Shown in pieces: positions 43,695 to 56,100 of a stretch of 64,000 bases of DNA. A model generated the notes under the pieces. That model saw only the letters and a list, made by a program, of their open reading frames with translations, made no database searches and had not been told where the DNA came from. Made by a program: the position numbers and the translations under genes. How positions within the stretch are numbered: position 1 is the first letter of the stretch; every line of letters starts with the position of its first letter. The stretch is taken from assembly GCF_018446385.1 (NCBI RefSeq), contig NC_055993.1, positions 40,669,645 to 40,733,644 on the forward strand, written 5' to 3'. The DNA comes from Zingiber officinale. Its lineage: Eukaryota; Streptophyta; Magnoliopsida; Zingiberales; Zingiberaceae.

Positions 43695-44832
43695 TACTCC
43701 GGGGAACGGGATGGGCGATCAGGGGAAGACTACGACAATCTCTGGTATTGTGCGTGTCCGTCCGGTGGAATGAGCAGAACATGGGGGTCCACTTCTTTTT
43801 TGGCTTAGGCCGCTCGGCTGCAACTTCTTGGACATGGGACCTAGCATGGGGGGAGCGGATGGCTTCGGACCTTGGTCCTCTGGGTGGCTGATGGGCAACG
43901 TGCGACTTCCGTTCGGTAGGAGGAGCCCGCTCGGTTGGAGTTTCTTTTTTCCGGGCCGCTTGGGCTTCCTCCACGTTGATGTATTCGTTGGCCCGGTGCA
44001 GCATATGATCGTAGTCTCGGGGCGACTTCCGAACGAGCGAGCGGAAGAAGTCCTCGTCCACGAGGCCTTGCGTAAATGCGTTCATCATTGTCTCTGAGGT
44101 GGCTGTTGGAATGTCCATGGCCACCTGGTTGAACCGCTGGATATAAGCTCTGAGCGGCTCTCTTGGCTCTTGCTTGATGGCGAACAAGCTGACACTCGTC
44201 TTCTGATAACGCCGACTGCTTGCAAAATGATGGAGGAAGGTCGTTCGGAATTCCTTGAAGCTTGTGATGGACCCGTCCGGCAGCCTCCGAAACCACCGTT
44301 GAGCCGATCCAGAGAGGGTGGTTAGAAAAACTCGACACTTCACCCCATCCGTATATTGGTGAAGGGTAGCAGTGTTGTCGAATTTACCCAAATGATCATC
44401 CGGATCGGTGGTCCCATTATATTCGCCGATCGCAGGGGGCACATAGTGCTTTGGCAGAGGATCCTTCAAGATGGCTTCTGAGAATTGACGATTGACCCGC
44501 TCGGGCGAGGCGTCCGATCGGGGGGCTTTGCCTTTTCTGTTATCCCGCATTGGCATCTCCTCTGACGAAGAGCCTCTATCCCGATTAGCTACCGCGGCTT
44601 CAGGAGGAGTGCAGAAGAGAGCTCGATGGAATGGAACTGTGGCTGGGGGTGCTTCCGCTCGGCCACCAGATGCTGATGTGACTTGCTGCTCAGGCCGCTT
44701 GGCTGGTGCCTTCTGTTTTTGTTCCACAAGCTTAGCGGCCCTCGACTCGATTAGAGCATCGAGTTCTTCCGTGGAAAGCGTCACCGTGTGCTGTCGTCCA
44801 GCTTCGTCCATTGCTTCCGATCGGATGACCAA
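43465..44832 (-). CDS. Gag of the gypsy element
   Basis: 455 codons. The retrotransposon gag domain is at about residues 130-260 (YNGTTDPDDHLGKF, CRVFLTTLSGSAQRWFRRLP, FASSRRYQK, LRAYIQRFNQ). A zinc-binding motif CSFHRTDTHNTRDC follows at about residue 355. The tail is very Arg-rich. The open frame starts one base inside the LTR boundary; the next ATG (MDEAGRQHTV) is 7 codons later. Hence the leader between 5' LTR and gag is only about 20 bp, unusually short for this lineage. Gag forms the virus-like particle. Confidence 0.88.
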   Translation of the reverse strand: MVIRSEAMDEAGRQHTVTLSTEELDALIESRAAKLVEQKQKAPAKRPEQQVTSASGGRAEAPPATVPFHRALFCTPPEAAVANRDRGSSSEEMPMRDNRKGKAPRSDASPERVNRQFSEAILKDPLPKHYVPPAIGEYNGTTDPDDHLGKFDNTATLHQYTDGVKCRVFLTTLSGSAQRWFRRLPDGSITSFKEFRTTFLHHFASSRRYQKTSVSLFAIKQEPREPLRAYIQRFNQVAMDIPTATSETMMNAFTQGLVDEDFFRSLVRKSPRDYDHMLHRANEYINVEEAQAARKKETPTERAPPTERKSHVAHQPPRGPRSEAIRSPHARSHVQEVAAERPKPKKKWTPMFCSFHRTDTHNTRDCRSLPLIAHPVPRSSGRRSPSFNRRQRTHGANRTRSDRRQRRTPERQHTLRREDNPRMSRERSRPSAREEENRNNTWWSDRRRLKPSKEG

Positions 44833-45628
44833 TGATCCTGTCCGAATCGCTGAACCAGCGGACGCTGGGCACGTGGTGCTCTCCTAGTTGATGACGTGGC
44901 TCCCCTGCTGACCGTGTGGAGCTCCGGCGAACCTGCAAAGAAGTCGGGCCGGGAAGGGGTTCCCGGCGACGACCCTCCGACGCTCAAGTCAGGCAAGCAA
45001 GCAACAAAAAGGTGGTTTCGAATATGAGAGTCACTCTCCCTCCGGCGAAGTCTGTGAGCTCTTATATAGAGCTGGAGGAAGCTCATGCACACCAATCGAG
45101 GTGTACATGTGTACTGTGGTCATACCCGGGTATGGTTTGTCAGGTGACCTTGCTTGACGCCATACTGCTACAGTTCGACCACCTTTCTGATGGGACATGA
45201 GGACATTCTGTCCTAGGCCTTCGTACATAACATGTCCTTCGACCATACTTCCTGTCAGAGGATGTTCCCTTGCTTCACGTTTATGGTGAACGTCCCACCG
45301 ATCGGCAATCCCATTCTGCCCAGCCAGACTTAAATGCTAGTCTGCTCGGGAGAATCTGGGTCGTGCGCTCGGCTACGCCTATTCAGTCTGATTGATTTAT
45401 GCATTGGCCGAGCGGACCTCCATGTCGGCTCAGCGTCCTTGTTTATCATGAGCGTCGGAAACCCGACCCCTCGTCGGGTCTATGCTTCTGTTTATGCCCT
45501 TAGGCCGTTCCGCCCCTACCGCCCGGTCGGTCGCCATTCCCCAATCAGCCTCTGGCCTTGGTCTTCACATGGTGTTGACTTCTCTATGAAAAGGAAAAAG
45601 GGGGGCCCCCCACCTTATCACCGGATCA
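44833..45628 (-). repeat. 5' LTR of the gypsy element (right copy)
   Basis: 796 bp, about 98% identical by eye to the left LTR. TGATCC...GGATCA ends. Confidence 0.92.
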
Positions 45629-46294
45629 GCAGGTATGTAGTAAAATAAATCCAAATAAAACTCATCGACAATATCCATAAAGTAATACAAGTCCAGATAG
45701 TGCAATAAGAAACATAACAAAAAAACTAAATAAATGTATCCTCTTTGGATTTTCAGGGGACTAGCGACTGGAACTCTCCGGACAGCCTCAACCTGAAAAT
45801 AGTAAATATCCACGGGGTGAGTCAACTCCTCAGCGGGTAACTACTGATATGCATAATATAGAAAATAACAACCAGCACTAATCATGCGTACAGTCTCCTG
45901 ATACAAGAAGGATAAATGTAACTGAAATAAGCAGGAGAAAACTATACTAACCAGGACCAGGGTATAAGTATAATAGGGTCGTTAGACCGAGAAGTATCAA
46001 AATCCTGTATGCATGTCAATCATATGCATCCATATAAATGCAGCAAGTAAATGCAGCAAACACAAGCAATAAATGCATCATGCATATGATGCCAATGTCA
46101 TGGTCACCCCTGACGCTAGTCAGCCATCTCACATACAATGGTGAGACCAAGTGGGCAGGGCTGTGACAACCGTGCACTCTGCCATCACTACTCCTGATGA
46201 GTGACCGAGTGGACGGGATGCTGTCGGAGTACACCTATCCTCCTACCCCAAATCATAAATGGGGGAGCTCAATACTCTCATCTCCTGGTACACG

Positions 46295-46500
46295 ATGACG
46301 GGGAGGAATCTCTGCCGGCTATCACGCTGCGTTACACTACCCATGAGCGGACCAACGGAGCCAAACAAAGTCTAACCGCCTGCCGGCTACCACACTGCTA
46401 CACTAAACCAGCGGAGCCAAATGGGGCAGAACTGTTTGCCGGCTACCACGCTGAGTCACTAGACCAACGAAGCCAAACAGCAGAACTGTCATACACCTGT
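46295..46500. repeat. Diverged ~60-70-bp tandem repeats inside the long LTR
   Basis: Three copies of a CTGCCGGCTA.CAC.CTG unit followed by ACCARCGRAGCCAAA, at about 46312, 46380 and 46437. The remainder of 45634-48135 shows no gene. Confidence 0.7.
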
Positions 46501-48139
46501 CTGATATACCACTAACCCATGAGTGGTGGTGTGTGCAGATACATGTAACTGGCGATGTGCTCGACAATAATGGAGCAGACTATCGCACAGCATGTAATCA
46601 TACGAGATGATGCATGACACTAAACATGGCAATATCCTGAACAGCATAGCAATATCCATATATAAATATAAAATGTGTACCATATGACAATGAACCAAAT
46701 CAAAGGTACACAGATCAGATAAGGTATCAAAAACCCTAGGTCCTGAACATAATAAATAACATGATTGTGTCACTACCTCTATAAGCATGTATAATCAGGT
46801 AAATACTAACATGATGTGCATAACAAATAAACAAACAAGCATGTAACAGATCGGGTAGTGATCAACCGAAGCAAATAAGAAACACAATCATTGTTATTTG
46901 TTAAAAATATTACTATGCATATCAAATGACATAAAGTCAAAGTACCTGCCTCTAATAGAAAAGTCTAATCTGGTCCAAATATGACGTCAAGATACTCGTC
47001 TCGCGTCAAAGTCCTGTGTCACCAATATAAATATATTTTCTTTAGCTACAATTTACATAAATAGCTAAATAAAATTCTTAAGAACTATTTAGGGCAAAAC
47101 CCTAAACCAACCTCCTCCACCTGCCTAAATTAAATCCAAATAATACCTAATTCAATCCATACCTCTAATCAAGCTATACATGATCATCTAACTACAAAAC
47201 ATATCAAATCCCTACCCCCTTACCTCGATTCGCAGTCGTGCTTTGTACCGGAATCCAAGGTTTGCTGTTGGAATACTTCACAGCAAAGCCTTCCTCTCCC
47301 TCACATCCCCTGAATGTTGATGAACAGTACACAACACCCTGCTGCAAATCCTTCCCTACGGTTCAGTTCAAGGTGAAGTTAAGATAGAGATCACAAATGC
47401 AACAACAATAACCTAATCTTACCTCAACAGGGACCTAGGACACAGAGGAAAGGCTCGGCAGAACCTGGTGGCCGGCGACAGTGAGGTGCAGAGTTGCGGC
47501 AGCGACTGTAACCCAAAACTAGGGCACGACACAGTAAGGGAAGAGAGAAGAGATGGCCAGCGATGGTCGGAGAGCGCACAGCGGATTACAGTTGGCTCTC
47601 GTTGCTAGGGCAGAGGGAAGGAGCTATGCTCGGCGATCGGCGCTAGGGCTTGGGCACAGAGGAGGAAACACTTCGACGAGGCGTCTGCGGTAGGGCGCCG
47701 ACGCTAAAGATCACCACTGCGAGGGGCGAGGGGCGACGGTGGCTAGCTAGGGCACAGTGGTGCTAATAAGAAAAGGATGAGGAATGAGAGGTAGGCTCAG
47801 GGGAGGAAGAAGGAGAAAAGAGATGGGCACGGCTTTAATCGCGAGGCAAAATGGAACCGTCGCGGCGCCGGTTAGGGCACGCGAGGAGAAGGCACGGGCG
47901 GGCTCGGCACGCGGGGGAAGAAGCACAGGGAAAAGGAAATAAGAATAAAAGAAAAATAGAATAAAAAGGAAAAGAAAAAAAATAACTTTTCCTCGCTTAA
48001 ATGGGGTAGCCTAAACAGTCTTCCCGGGCCCCATTTTTATCCCGGTTAACTCGTCCATACGAGCTCCGAAAAATTCCCGAAAAATTTTCAAAAATTCCCT
48101 TATCATTATTCACCATTTTTTTTTGACATTTTACACACT

Positions 48140-48442
48140 TGGATATTGGGACACAACTACAAGATATGAATAGTGAATTTCATGCTTTTAGGGATGATTT
48201 AATGTAAATTTTGCAACCATTGCAAATATCATGGTAGAAGAGATTTGTGGGGAAAATGACTTTAGAAAAAATGAAAGATGTGATTGTTGAGCTAATAAAC
48301 CTTAGCCTTCATAGTGGTGATATATTCAAAACAGCTAATATATTCACTGTAGATAAGGACAGGATTAATGTGTTATTCAATTTTCCTTCAGAGTTGCAAA
48401 GGAACTATGTGTTTAGCCTACTCGTACCCTCCCTAAATATAT
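48140..48442 (+). pseudogene. Myb/SANT-like protein gene, 3' part
   Basis: Continues the frame broken at 34247: HLDIG, then LQDMNSEFHAFRDDLM, a stop, a frame change near 48230, then MTLEKMKDVIVELI and a C-terminal FPSELQRNYVFSLL. The ending pattern (residues leading to FSLL) is typical of this protein family. Its terminal frame ends at 48442. Confidence 0.6.
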
Positions 48443-49889
48443 AGATAATGATGTTGGATTTTGTGGAAATTACTTTGACGATGGCTATTATGCTGAATTT
48501 TGTGATAGCATTGTTGAGTTTTGAGATGATCTTGTTGGATTTTGTAAAAACTATCTCAGGGATATCTATTATGCTAGATTTTGTGATAATTTTGTGATAG
48601 TTATTATATTGGATTTTATGATGGCAGTGTTGTTTTGCGAAAGCTATTAAAGAATTATCATTATATAGTTTGTGTCTCTTGCTTGAGAAAATAAAACGGT
48701 TGGTTGCTTATACCTCATTTAATTTGTGATTTGAAGAATGTTGAGCATTTTGTCATTTAATTACATTCATTTGGGCATAAAATTATGATTGCTTATAGAA
48801 GTAAACCACTTTTGAAATAACAATTATTTTAAGAAAATGTGATTTGATTACATGCCTATGAATGCAAATATCCATATTGCTTGCTAATTTTGATACACTA
48901 CAATATTGTTTCACTATGGCTGTATATAGGTGTATAAGAAACCGCTGTAAATAAATTGACTAAAAATTGCTCTATCTCATGCTGATAATAATTCTCAACA
49001 TAATGGCCGTTCGCATTAGAGAAAGTATTTAAGGGCAATCATATATTTACTGTGCTGTCATTTCAAATGGTAAGTTAATAATACTAAGCAATGGTATTAA
49101 CGCAATTATGGTCTATATAAATTTTAAAGGGACCTCTAGTTATTAAGAATAGTAAATAATAACTCCAGTGTATTTTAAAGGCAAATAAAATAATTATCTT
49201 ATAGGAATATTATGATTTATTTTAAGGATAAATATGATATTTATTATATTTATATTTTTAAATCTTTGGCAAATTAAATGGTGATATTGACAATCATATT
49301 TAATCAGAGTTTATAAATAAAATAATAATATTAAAATAATTAAATCTATTCTCATTTCCATTTAAATCTACTATCAAATTTACTTCTAGTTCTGTTTTTA
49401 GTTCTGCGCCAAACCAAACGCCACATAAGTTGTTCGTTTTTTTTTAATGACGAATGTCCGGCGGTGCTTGATCCAGACATCGACCGCCACTTTGACGCTG
49501 CAGGATCTCAATCCCTCGTTATTTCCGCCAGAAACGCACTCAATCCACGGAATAATACGTGGCCTATTTAGCTGCGTAACGCACGCCAACCTCCCGCTTT
49601 ATTTTGGTAATAACCCGCAAATCGAACCGAACATTTACCCACCCCTCCACCCACCCACCGCATCATTTGAAATCAGCACTACTGTTATCCCGTGGGCCCC
49701 TTTCAAATCCCAGTAACCTACTCGGGTACAGCACCCCTGTATTTCCATTCCATTTCATTCATGACGTACGCACTTCCCACTAGTTTCTTTCACGATTGAG
49801 CACACGACCTAACACACGACCAAGGTTCAGCGACCGTTCGTAAGCCAAATCGCGACGGACGTCGTATCTGGTATGGCGCTTTGTTTTTC
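48443..49889. other. Intergenic region upstream of the DUF707 gene
   Basis: 48455-48660 has diverged GTTGGATTTTGTG repeats, probably 3' UTR of the SANT-like gene. 48660-49380 is AT-rich with nothing recognised. 49390-49890 is more GC-rich and presumably holds the distal promoter of the next gene. No tRNA, rRNA or other gene was seen. Confidence 0.5.
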
Positions 49890-50126
49890 ATTCTTTTTCT
49901 CTTCTCTCTCTTATTCCGAAGCCAATGCGCCTCCCCCCGCTACACGAGGACCGATCGCCGCCTCCTCCTCCCCCGCCTCCCAAAAATCAAAATAAAACAG
50001 AAAATAATAATAATAATAAAAAAACTCGGCAAAGGAGCATGACGATGATGGCGGTGAAGGGACGAACCCTAAACAGAAGTCAGAAGAGAAGAGCTTGATC
50101 TCCGTCGACCACCGCTGACGTTGATC
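49890..50126 (+). promoter_or_regulatory. Likely core promoter and 5' UTR of the DUF707 gene
   Basis: A pyrimidine patch (TTCTTTTTCTCTTCTCTCTC, about 49889-49908) of the kind found near plant transcription starts is followed by a C-rich stretch and an (AAT)n run. No clear TATA box. A short upstream ORF lies at 50039-50098. Confidence 0.5.
50039..50098 (+). CDS. Upstream ORF, 19 codons
   Basis: ATG 50039 to TGA 50096-50098 encodes MTMMAVKGRTLNRSQKRRA. It ends 28 bp before the main ATG. If transcription starts upstream, as the pyrimidine patch suggests, it could reduce translation of the main frame. Conservation is unknown. Confidence 0.4.
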   Translation: MTMMAVKGRTLNRSQKRRA

Positions 50127-53100
50127 ATGAAGAGGAGGACCTACCTCGGCCTCGTCGCCCTGTTCACCGCCCTCGCCCTCGTCGTCACCATCAATCTCGA
50201 ATTCGAGCGCATCAAGGTATGGCTTGCACTCCCCATTGCTTTGCTCCTTCCTCCCCTGCTCATGTCGGTGGCGCCGTTTCTTTCTCTTCTCTTCACTTCT
50301 CAGATGGATGCGCAGCGTGCCCAGCCTGTCGTGGCCTCCAAGGTATGAACGTCATACGCTCTCTTTTGTTTCGTGTGTTTTGGCGTTTCAGCATCTTGAT
50401 GGTGTTGGTATGGGTGGCAGAGTTCGTGGAGGAGCGTGCTCCAGGGCTTGCCCCACGGCATCGTCGAATCCTCCTCTGATTTGGAGTTCAAATCTCTGTG
50501 GCAGAGTTCCTCTTCTGATTCTAGAGTAATTTCACTGTATCTCTTTTATGGCTGTTAGAGTTTTTTTTTTTTTTGTGACTTTTAGATCTGATTCTTTACC
50601 TCTTTTCTTTATTTTTCATATTAAAGAACCTTCCATTAATTCTACGAACAGTTCTATGTCCAGTAGGCGGTTATGAGATTTTGGTTGCACTCAGTTGAGT
50701 TTGTCGTGTATTGATGGGGACACACAATGAATGATCTATATTTGTAAGAGTTGCTGTGCCTCATACTAAGCAGGACTGCCAGCATGAGCATATAAACAGT
50801 TTATAGTGAAACAATCTGGACATGCACTTCCCTGTTTGGTTGCGACACGTGACTTTGTAATTTTGGTCCATATTTGCCTCAAGTATCGTCCATGAGTTAT
50901 GGATCTGTAAAAGTTACTAACCACTACCTCTGTTTCTACCATGCAAAGTGTTCATAATCCATCTTCTGTTTAGTTGGCTCTTGGAAATATGTTAATTGAC
51001 ACATTGACTTTCCTATTAAAGATATTTTGATATTTGTGCATGGGAATACTGTTTCTAAGCCAATTTTATCAGCAAATTACTGTGATTTAGTCTCTTTTAC
51101 GCTGACATCCCTGTTGGCTTCTAGATATGCCTAGCTTATATGATAACTAGAAGCAACTATACTTTATATTTTAATCATGAATATGTTATTATTTAAATGA
51201 AGATTATTTTTCTTCATGTTGCTCATTTCAGTGATGTTATTTTTCTTTCAAATACTTTCATTTTCTTATACTTACTATTTTAACCAAGTGGATTGCATTA
51301 GATAGCAGTGGAGAACACTAATCACAGCTATTCAACACTCTTGGCAATGGCTGTTGGGATTTCACAGAAAAAAAATGTGGATGCCACTGTTCGTAGAGTA
51401 AGCATCCAATGCAGAACATTTTTGTTTAATCTAAAAGAGGGATGTAATAGAATGCTTTGTTTCTTGATTGATACAACTCTAGTATTATTTTTGAATGTTT
51501 TATTTCTCAGTTTTTACTAGGAAATTGCTCCATAATACTCTTCCACTATGATGGAAATACGGATGGTTGGTGTGATCTTGAGTGGAATGACAAAGCATTA
51601 CACATAGTTGCTCGTAACCAGACAAAATGGTATGAATTGTTCTTTTTTTTTTCCTTTTTATGAAAAATGCAACTAAGAAACAATGGCTTTTGTGTGTTGT
51701 GTAGTTTCTCCGAAACATAGTTCCTCTCTAATTTGTAGTTTCTTTTCTTTGCCATGTTTATTTTAGGAAAAATTACTTTTTCCCCCTAAATGATGGGATT
51801 CGTATCAATTTTGTTAGCAACTTTGAGTTGTATTAATACCAAAGTTTAAAAGTATCATTCCATGCTGGAGTATTTGCCCTTTATTGAAGTAATACGGTTT
51901 CAACACTATGTTGTGTAGATGCTAGGTATACTTTGGTACACATTGAAGTGTACAAAAGAGTGCCGAGGTGAATTTAAGTTGGTATACTCACTTGATCATT
52001 TTTCACATATATTTTCTACTTCTTATAAATTTATATCAATTAGCTAGTTGAATTAATAATGATTTATGTTTATTTTTTATTTTTACTTCAATGCATATCA
52101 AAATGGATATAATCTTATAATCTTCTTCTACATATCTTATTTATTATTAAGAATAACACTATATAACTTAGTTAATTGAATTAAAATTTTAGGGAAATAA
52201 GCTATCAACAATAGGAAATGTTACTTGAATTTATCTTGATGTCTGTTAAAGCAGGATACTCATTGGCATGAATGACACCAATGACATGAGAGATTTCCTG
52301 ATCTGACTAGTATCAAGGTGTGATAATTTGTAGAGTATGAGTGTTGTTCTCTTTGTCACAAGATTTCAAATAATATCACTTATACATTTGTTACAATTTT
52401 AATTTTTGCAACGTTTTGGAATCCCACTGGATTAATTAGAGAAAAATTTGACAGTAGGATAAAATTGTTACAATTGTATGAAATTATTACAACTTAAAGT
52501 TGATGATAAAATTGTTACCACAGCTAATTAATTTGCTATTTTTTTTCCTTGTTTTATATTGTAATGCCCTCATTGTTATTGTTACACTGAAGAAAGAGGA
52601 TGTCTGTTTCCTCCTATGCAATATAATTTAATTTATCTTTGGTGCTCAACCTGCACATCAACTTAATATACAGACTTCTTCTCAGTTTTTGTTCGTAAAT
52701 GATGATTTCCTGTGAGACTCACTGAACAACAGGTCCTAAGAACATTTATGTTATTTCCCTTTGTATATGCAGGTGGTTTGCCAAGAGGTTTCTTCATCCA
52801 GATGTTGTATCTGTCTATGACTACATCTTTTTATGGGATGAAGACCTAGGAGTGGATAATTTCCACCTTGATAGGTAAATTAAGCTCCATATTTCTTGAT
52901 GGAATTAAAGCAGGATTTAAGTTTTTCAGTTTGTTAGATTATTCTAAACATTAAAGTTTTGGTATTCATGAGATGATTTTTTGTTCTAGCCATCGGTGCA
53001 ACCTTGTATTACCATTCTGATAGCTTGAACCTCAGAAAAATGAATGAACTACACTTGAATAGGGTTGTATATTAATACCACTGGCAACCAAGTTGTCAAA

Positions 53101-56100
53101 GGCAAACTAAGGCATACTCCCACTGATGCCAAGCAATCTCACCGCAAAGTTAAATTTTCTAAAAGGAAAAGAAAATTCAATCAAACAGTAACTAATAGGA
53201 TATGCAATAGGTGGAAAAGTGGATTAGGTTATTCTAGATGCTAGAGAATTCTCTCTAGCTGACTTTTCTTTATGGTGGTTCTTGATCTCACATTGCAGAT
53301 AACTACTTGAAAATGAAGTTGCATGCATATAATCTAAGATTATAGTTCAAGTAGAATTTGACAATTCGTAGAAGAATACAGTAGACTGACTATTGATCGT
53401 TTGTTGGCTTTTTAATGTATATCTACTATTTGTTGTCAGCTTTTAGATTCTTCTGTTTCTGGTGTATTTTGAAACCTAAGAAACGCTGATTGCTACTCCT
53501 ATTCAAATTTTCTTCTACATGTTTTTTCCTTGCAGAAGACAATGCATTTACTTATCCTCTTCATTGCTTATGCAGGTACTTGCATTTAATGTCTTCTGAA
53601 GGTCTGGAAATATCTCAACCAGCTTTGGATCCTCGTCGCTCAGTTGATATACACCACCGGATTACAGTCCGAAATAGAATGACAAAGGTTCACAGGTTAT
53701 TTATACAGTGATCTACCTTATTTTTTAAGAGACTTCATTGTTGTGGTTGCAGTATCATTTTTTTTCCCTTTTTGCATAGACGGGTTTACGACCATCGTGG
53801 AAGTCTAAAGTGCTCTGATGAAAGCCAGGGACCTCCATGCACCGGGTAATCTATGTGTCATGGGCATCATAATGTTTGTTACATACTCAAAATCTGAACT
53901 CATCAACTGCAGCTTTGTGTTGTACCTTTTCCTAGTTCCTTTAGATTCCATTCTGGTGATGAAGTTTGCTGCATTCCATATTTCTTTTTCAAAAACTCAA
54001 AGACGTTCTCATATTTAACATACAAGCATTTTCTCTTATTGAAATTGTGGTTTGGTTCTTATTTTCCTCATGCCTTTGATTCTAGGGAGATGAAGTTGCT
54101 GCAATAAGTAATGAACATAATCTCCTCATATATCATTTCAATCTCCCAAAATGAATACTTGTTACATGTTATGCTAACAAGTAACAATAAGAAAGATAGT
54201 GCTTTGGTTAGAATTAGAATAAAGTGGTTGGTACCTTGTGTTTTTTAAAGTTACGGTTGTTTTTTTCATAGTGAGAAAGATATATGTGTTGTCAACTTTC
54301 TTTGCAATAAGATGAAGTTTAAATTAAACTCAACTTAGAATAATAGAATTTTAATGTCGAGCAACTTGACTAAAGGATAATTTCAGCTATCTAAAAGATA
54401 TGTTAAACTTTGTTTCAAGAAGTCTTGGTATCATTTGTGTGCATTTGTATTTAGGATTCTATATGCGCTGACATGGTAACATTGATATTGCTGTGTGTTA
54501 CAAACTTTGTTATCCGTGATTCCCTTGGTTATAAAGATATAGCCATTTTGCAATGAGGAATCCTGCACAAATGTGAACTTGAGTGGTTGTCTTTGATGGA
54601 GATTTCCAATTAAGGTGATTAGTTTATGCATTTAATTGTATCATATTATATGTGATGCTTCTTGAAAAATATTGAAATTATATGAATCAAGAAACTAACT
54701 TGCATTATTGTTAATCGAATGATCAAATGTTCTATGCAACAATTTAGGCACCTACTTGTGCCATCCGAAATGAATGATTTTAACTGTTTAGGCATGGGAC
54801 TGACACCAATACCTTTTTGGCACTAGCAAAGCCATGAGGGGAAGTGGCCTCGCGAAGACATTTGTGAGGTTGCCACAACCTCGCTTAGCCATGGCCTGAT
54901 TTTTTTTTTCTTTTTTCTTTTAAATTTACTTTTTGGGGTTAGGTTCTTTTCTTTTATTTTATCATTTAGGATATTTATAGGGTTTAGAGTGTTAATTTTC
55001 CCCTCTTTCATTATTTTAATTTTTTGAGAATTAATGCTTTTTCCTCCGATAATTTCTATCTTTCGTGGTTTTCTTTTGCTCCATCTTTTCACAAAATAAA
55101 TAACAAGGACTAAGGGTTGTTACATTGATCAAAATCTCTGTATGGATGAAAGTGGAGACAAATTATTAGAAAAAACATCTATAACAATCAAATACTAATA
55201 AAAATATGTTTTAATTAATATATTTTATATTTAAAAAAGTATTGATATTGTATTGGCATGACGTGATATGGTATCAAAACAATATCGTTCCAGTCATAAA
55301 TTGAAAATTCAGCATGACTCAACTTTTTTGACCTTGGCTCTATGTATACCTATACCTATACTTCTGCATTGTCCAGCAATGTATTGTGCATGAAAGAATA
55401 TAATATCCTAAGGATTGTAAGGAATTTCAGGGAGTACCATCACCATGTTAACTGAATCTTAGTATATGAATCATAAGTGATGCGGTAGAAATCCACTGCT
55501 AAGGTTGGATGTAGAACTGGCAGATAATGACACAGAGGCTGGGTGATGTAGATGCTATTAAGGCGGAGGGTGTCCCACAAAGGTCGAAGATGCCCTACCT
55601 GTGCACATTAGAAAAAGCGTTAGAGGGCTCCAAAGTTGTCCGACAAAACCCCTCCGAGGTAGAGGCGGAGGTAGATGAGAGACCATATCTAGTGTGTGAA
55701 TTGCGATCATGTTTTCCTGTAAATATACATGGGTTTTTATAGGCGGAGGTAGATGAGAGACCATATCTAGGGATGAGCCATATCTGCTAGGGATCATGTT
55801 GCTGTATAGTCTTGGCCTACAATGATCGGAATAGGGGCCATTGTCTAGACAAAATGGAAGGTCATACTAATCATGACCAAAGCACCCTCAAGAACTCAGA
55901 GCAGAGTTTGGGGAAATCAGAGAGGAGCTCGACAGAGGAGAAGTTGGAGAGTTTTGAGATCTTGGGGAGTCTCATGCATTTGGAGGGGAGACTCGGGGAG
56001 TTCTAAGTAGTCAAAGGAGAGCTCAGGTAGCTTGACAGATGCCATCCACTCGGCTCTCAAACATGCCGACTTGCTGACCTGGTCTGTATGGTTGGTCCTT

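Larger units (their letters stand above)
34571..45628 (-). mobile_element. Full-length Ty3/gypsy retrotransposon, TAT/Retand-type, TSD GCAGG
   Basis: 11,058 bp with LTRs at 34571-35379 and 44833-45628, ends TGATCC...GGATCA, TSD GCAGG at 34566-34570 and 45629-45633. Gag-pol is on the minus strand (gag 44832 to integrase end 39793). The polypurine tract lies beside the left LTR, which is therefore the 3' LTR. Between integrase and that LTR lie a 65-bp tandem array and an extra gene on the opposite strand, both known from TAT/Ogre/Retand elements. By eye about 18 substitutions separate the LTRs over ~800 bp (about 2%), so insertion is fairly recent. Confidence 0.92.
34248..48135 (-). mobile_element. 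Long probable solo LTR split by a gypsy element
   Basis: LTR-like sequence is at 34248-34570 and 45634-48135, about 2.8 kb in all. Read on the minus strand it runs TGTAAAATGTC...GGGGCGTGACA, so it has TG...CA ends. CACT/CACTT flanks both sides; removing the insert joins the pseudogene frame as ...TTTHLDIG. The right half contains GGTTAACTCGTCCATACGAG and an AT-rich edge. No internal domain of its own is present. Long LTRs of this look suggest a chromovirus (Tekay-like), but lineage is uncertain. Confidence 0.65.
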
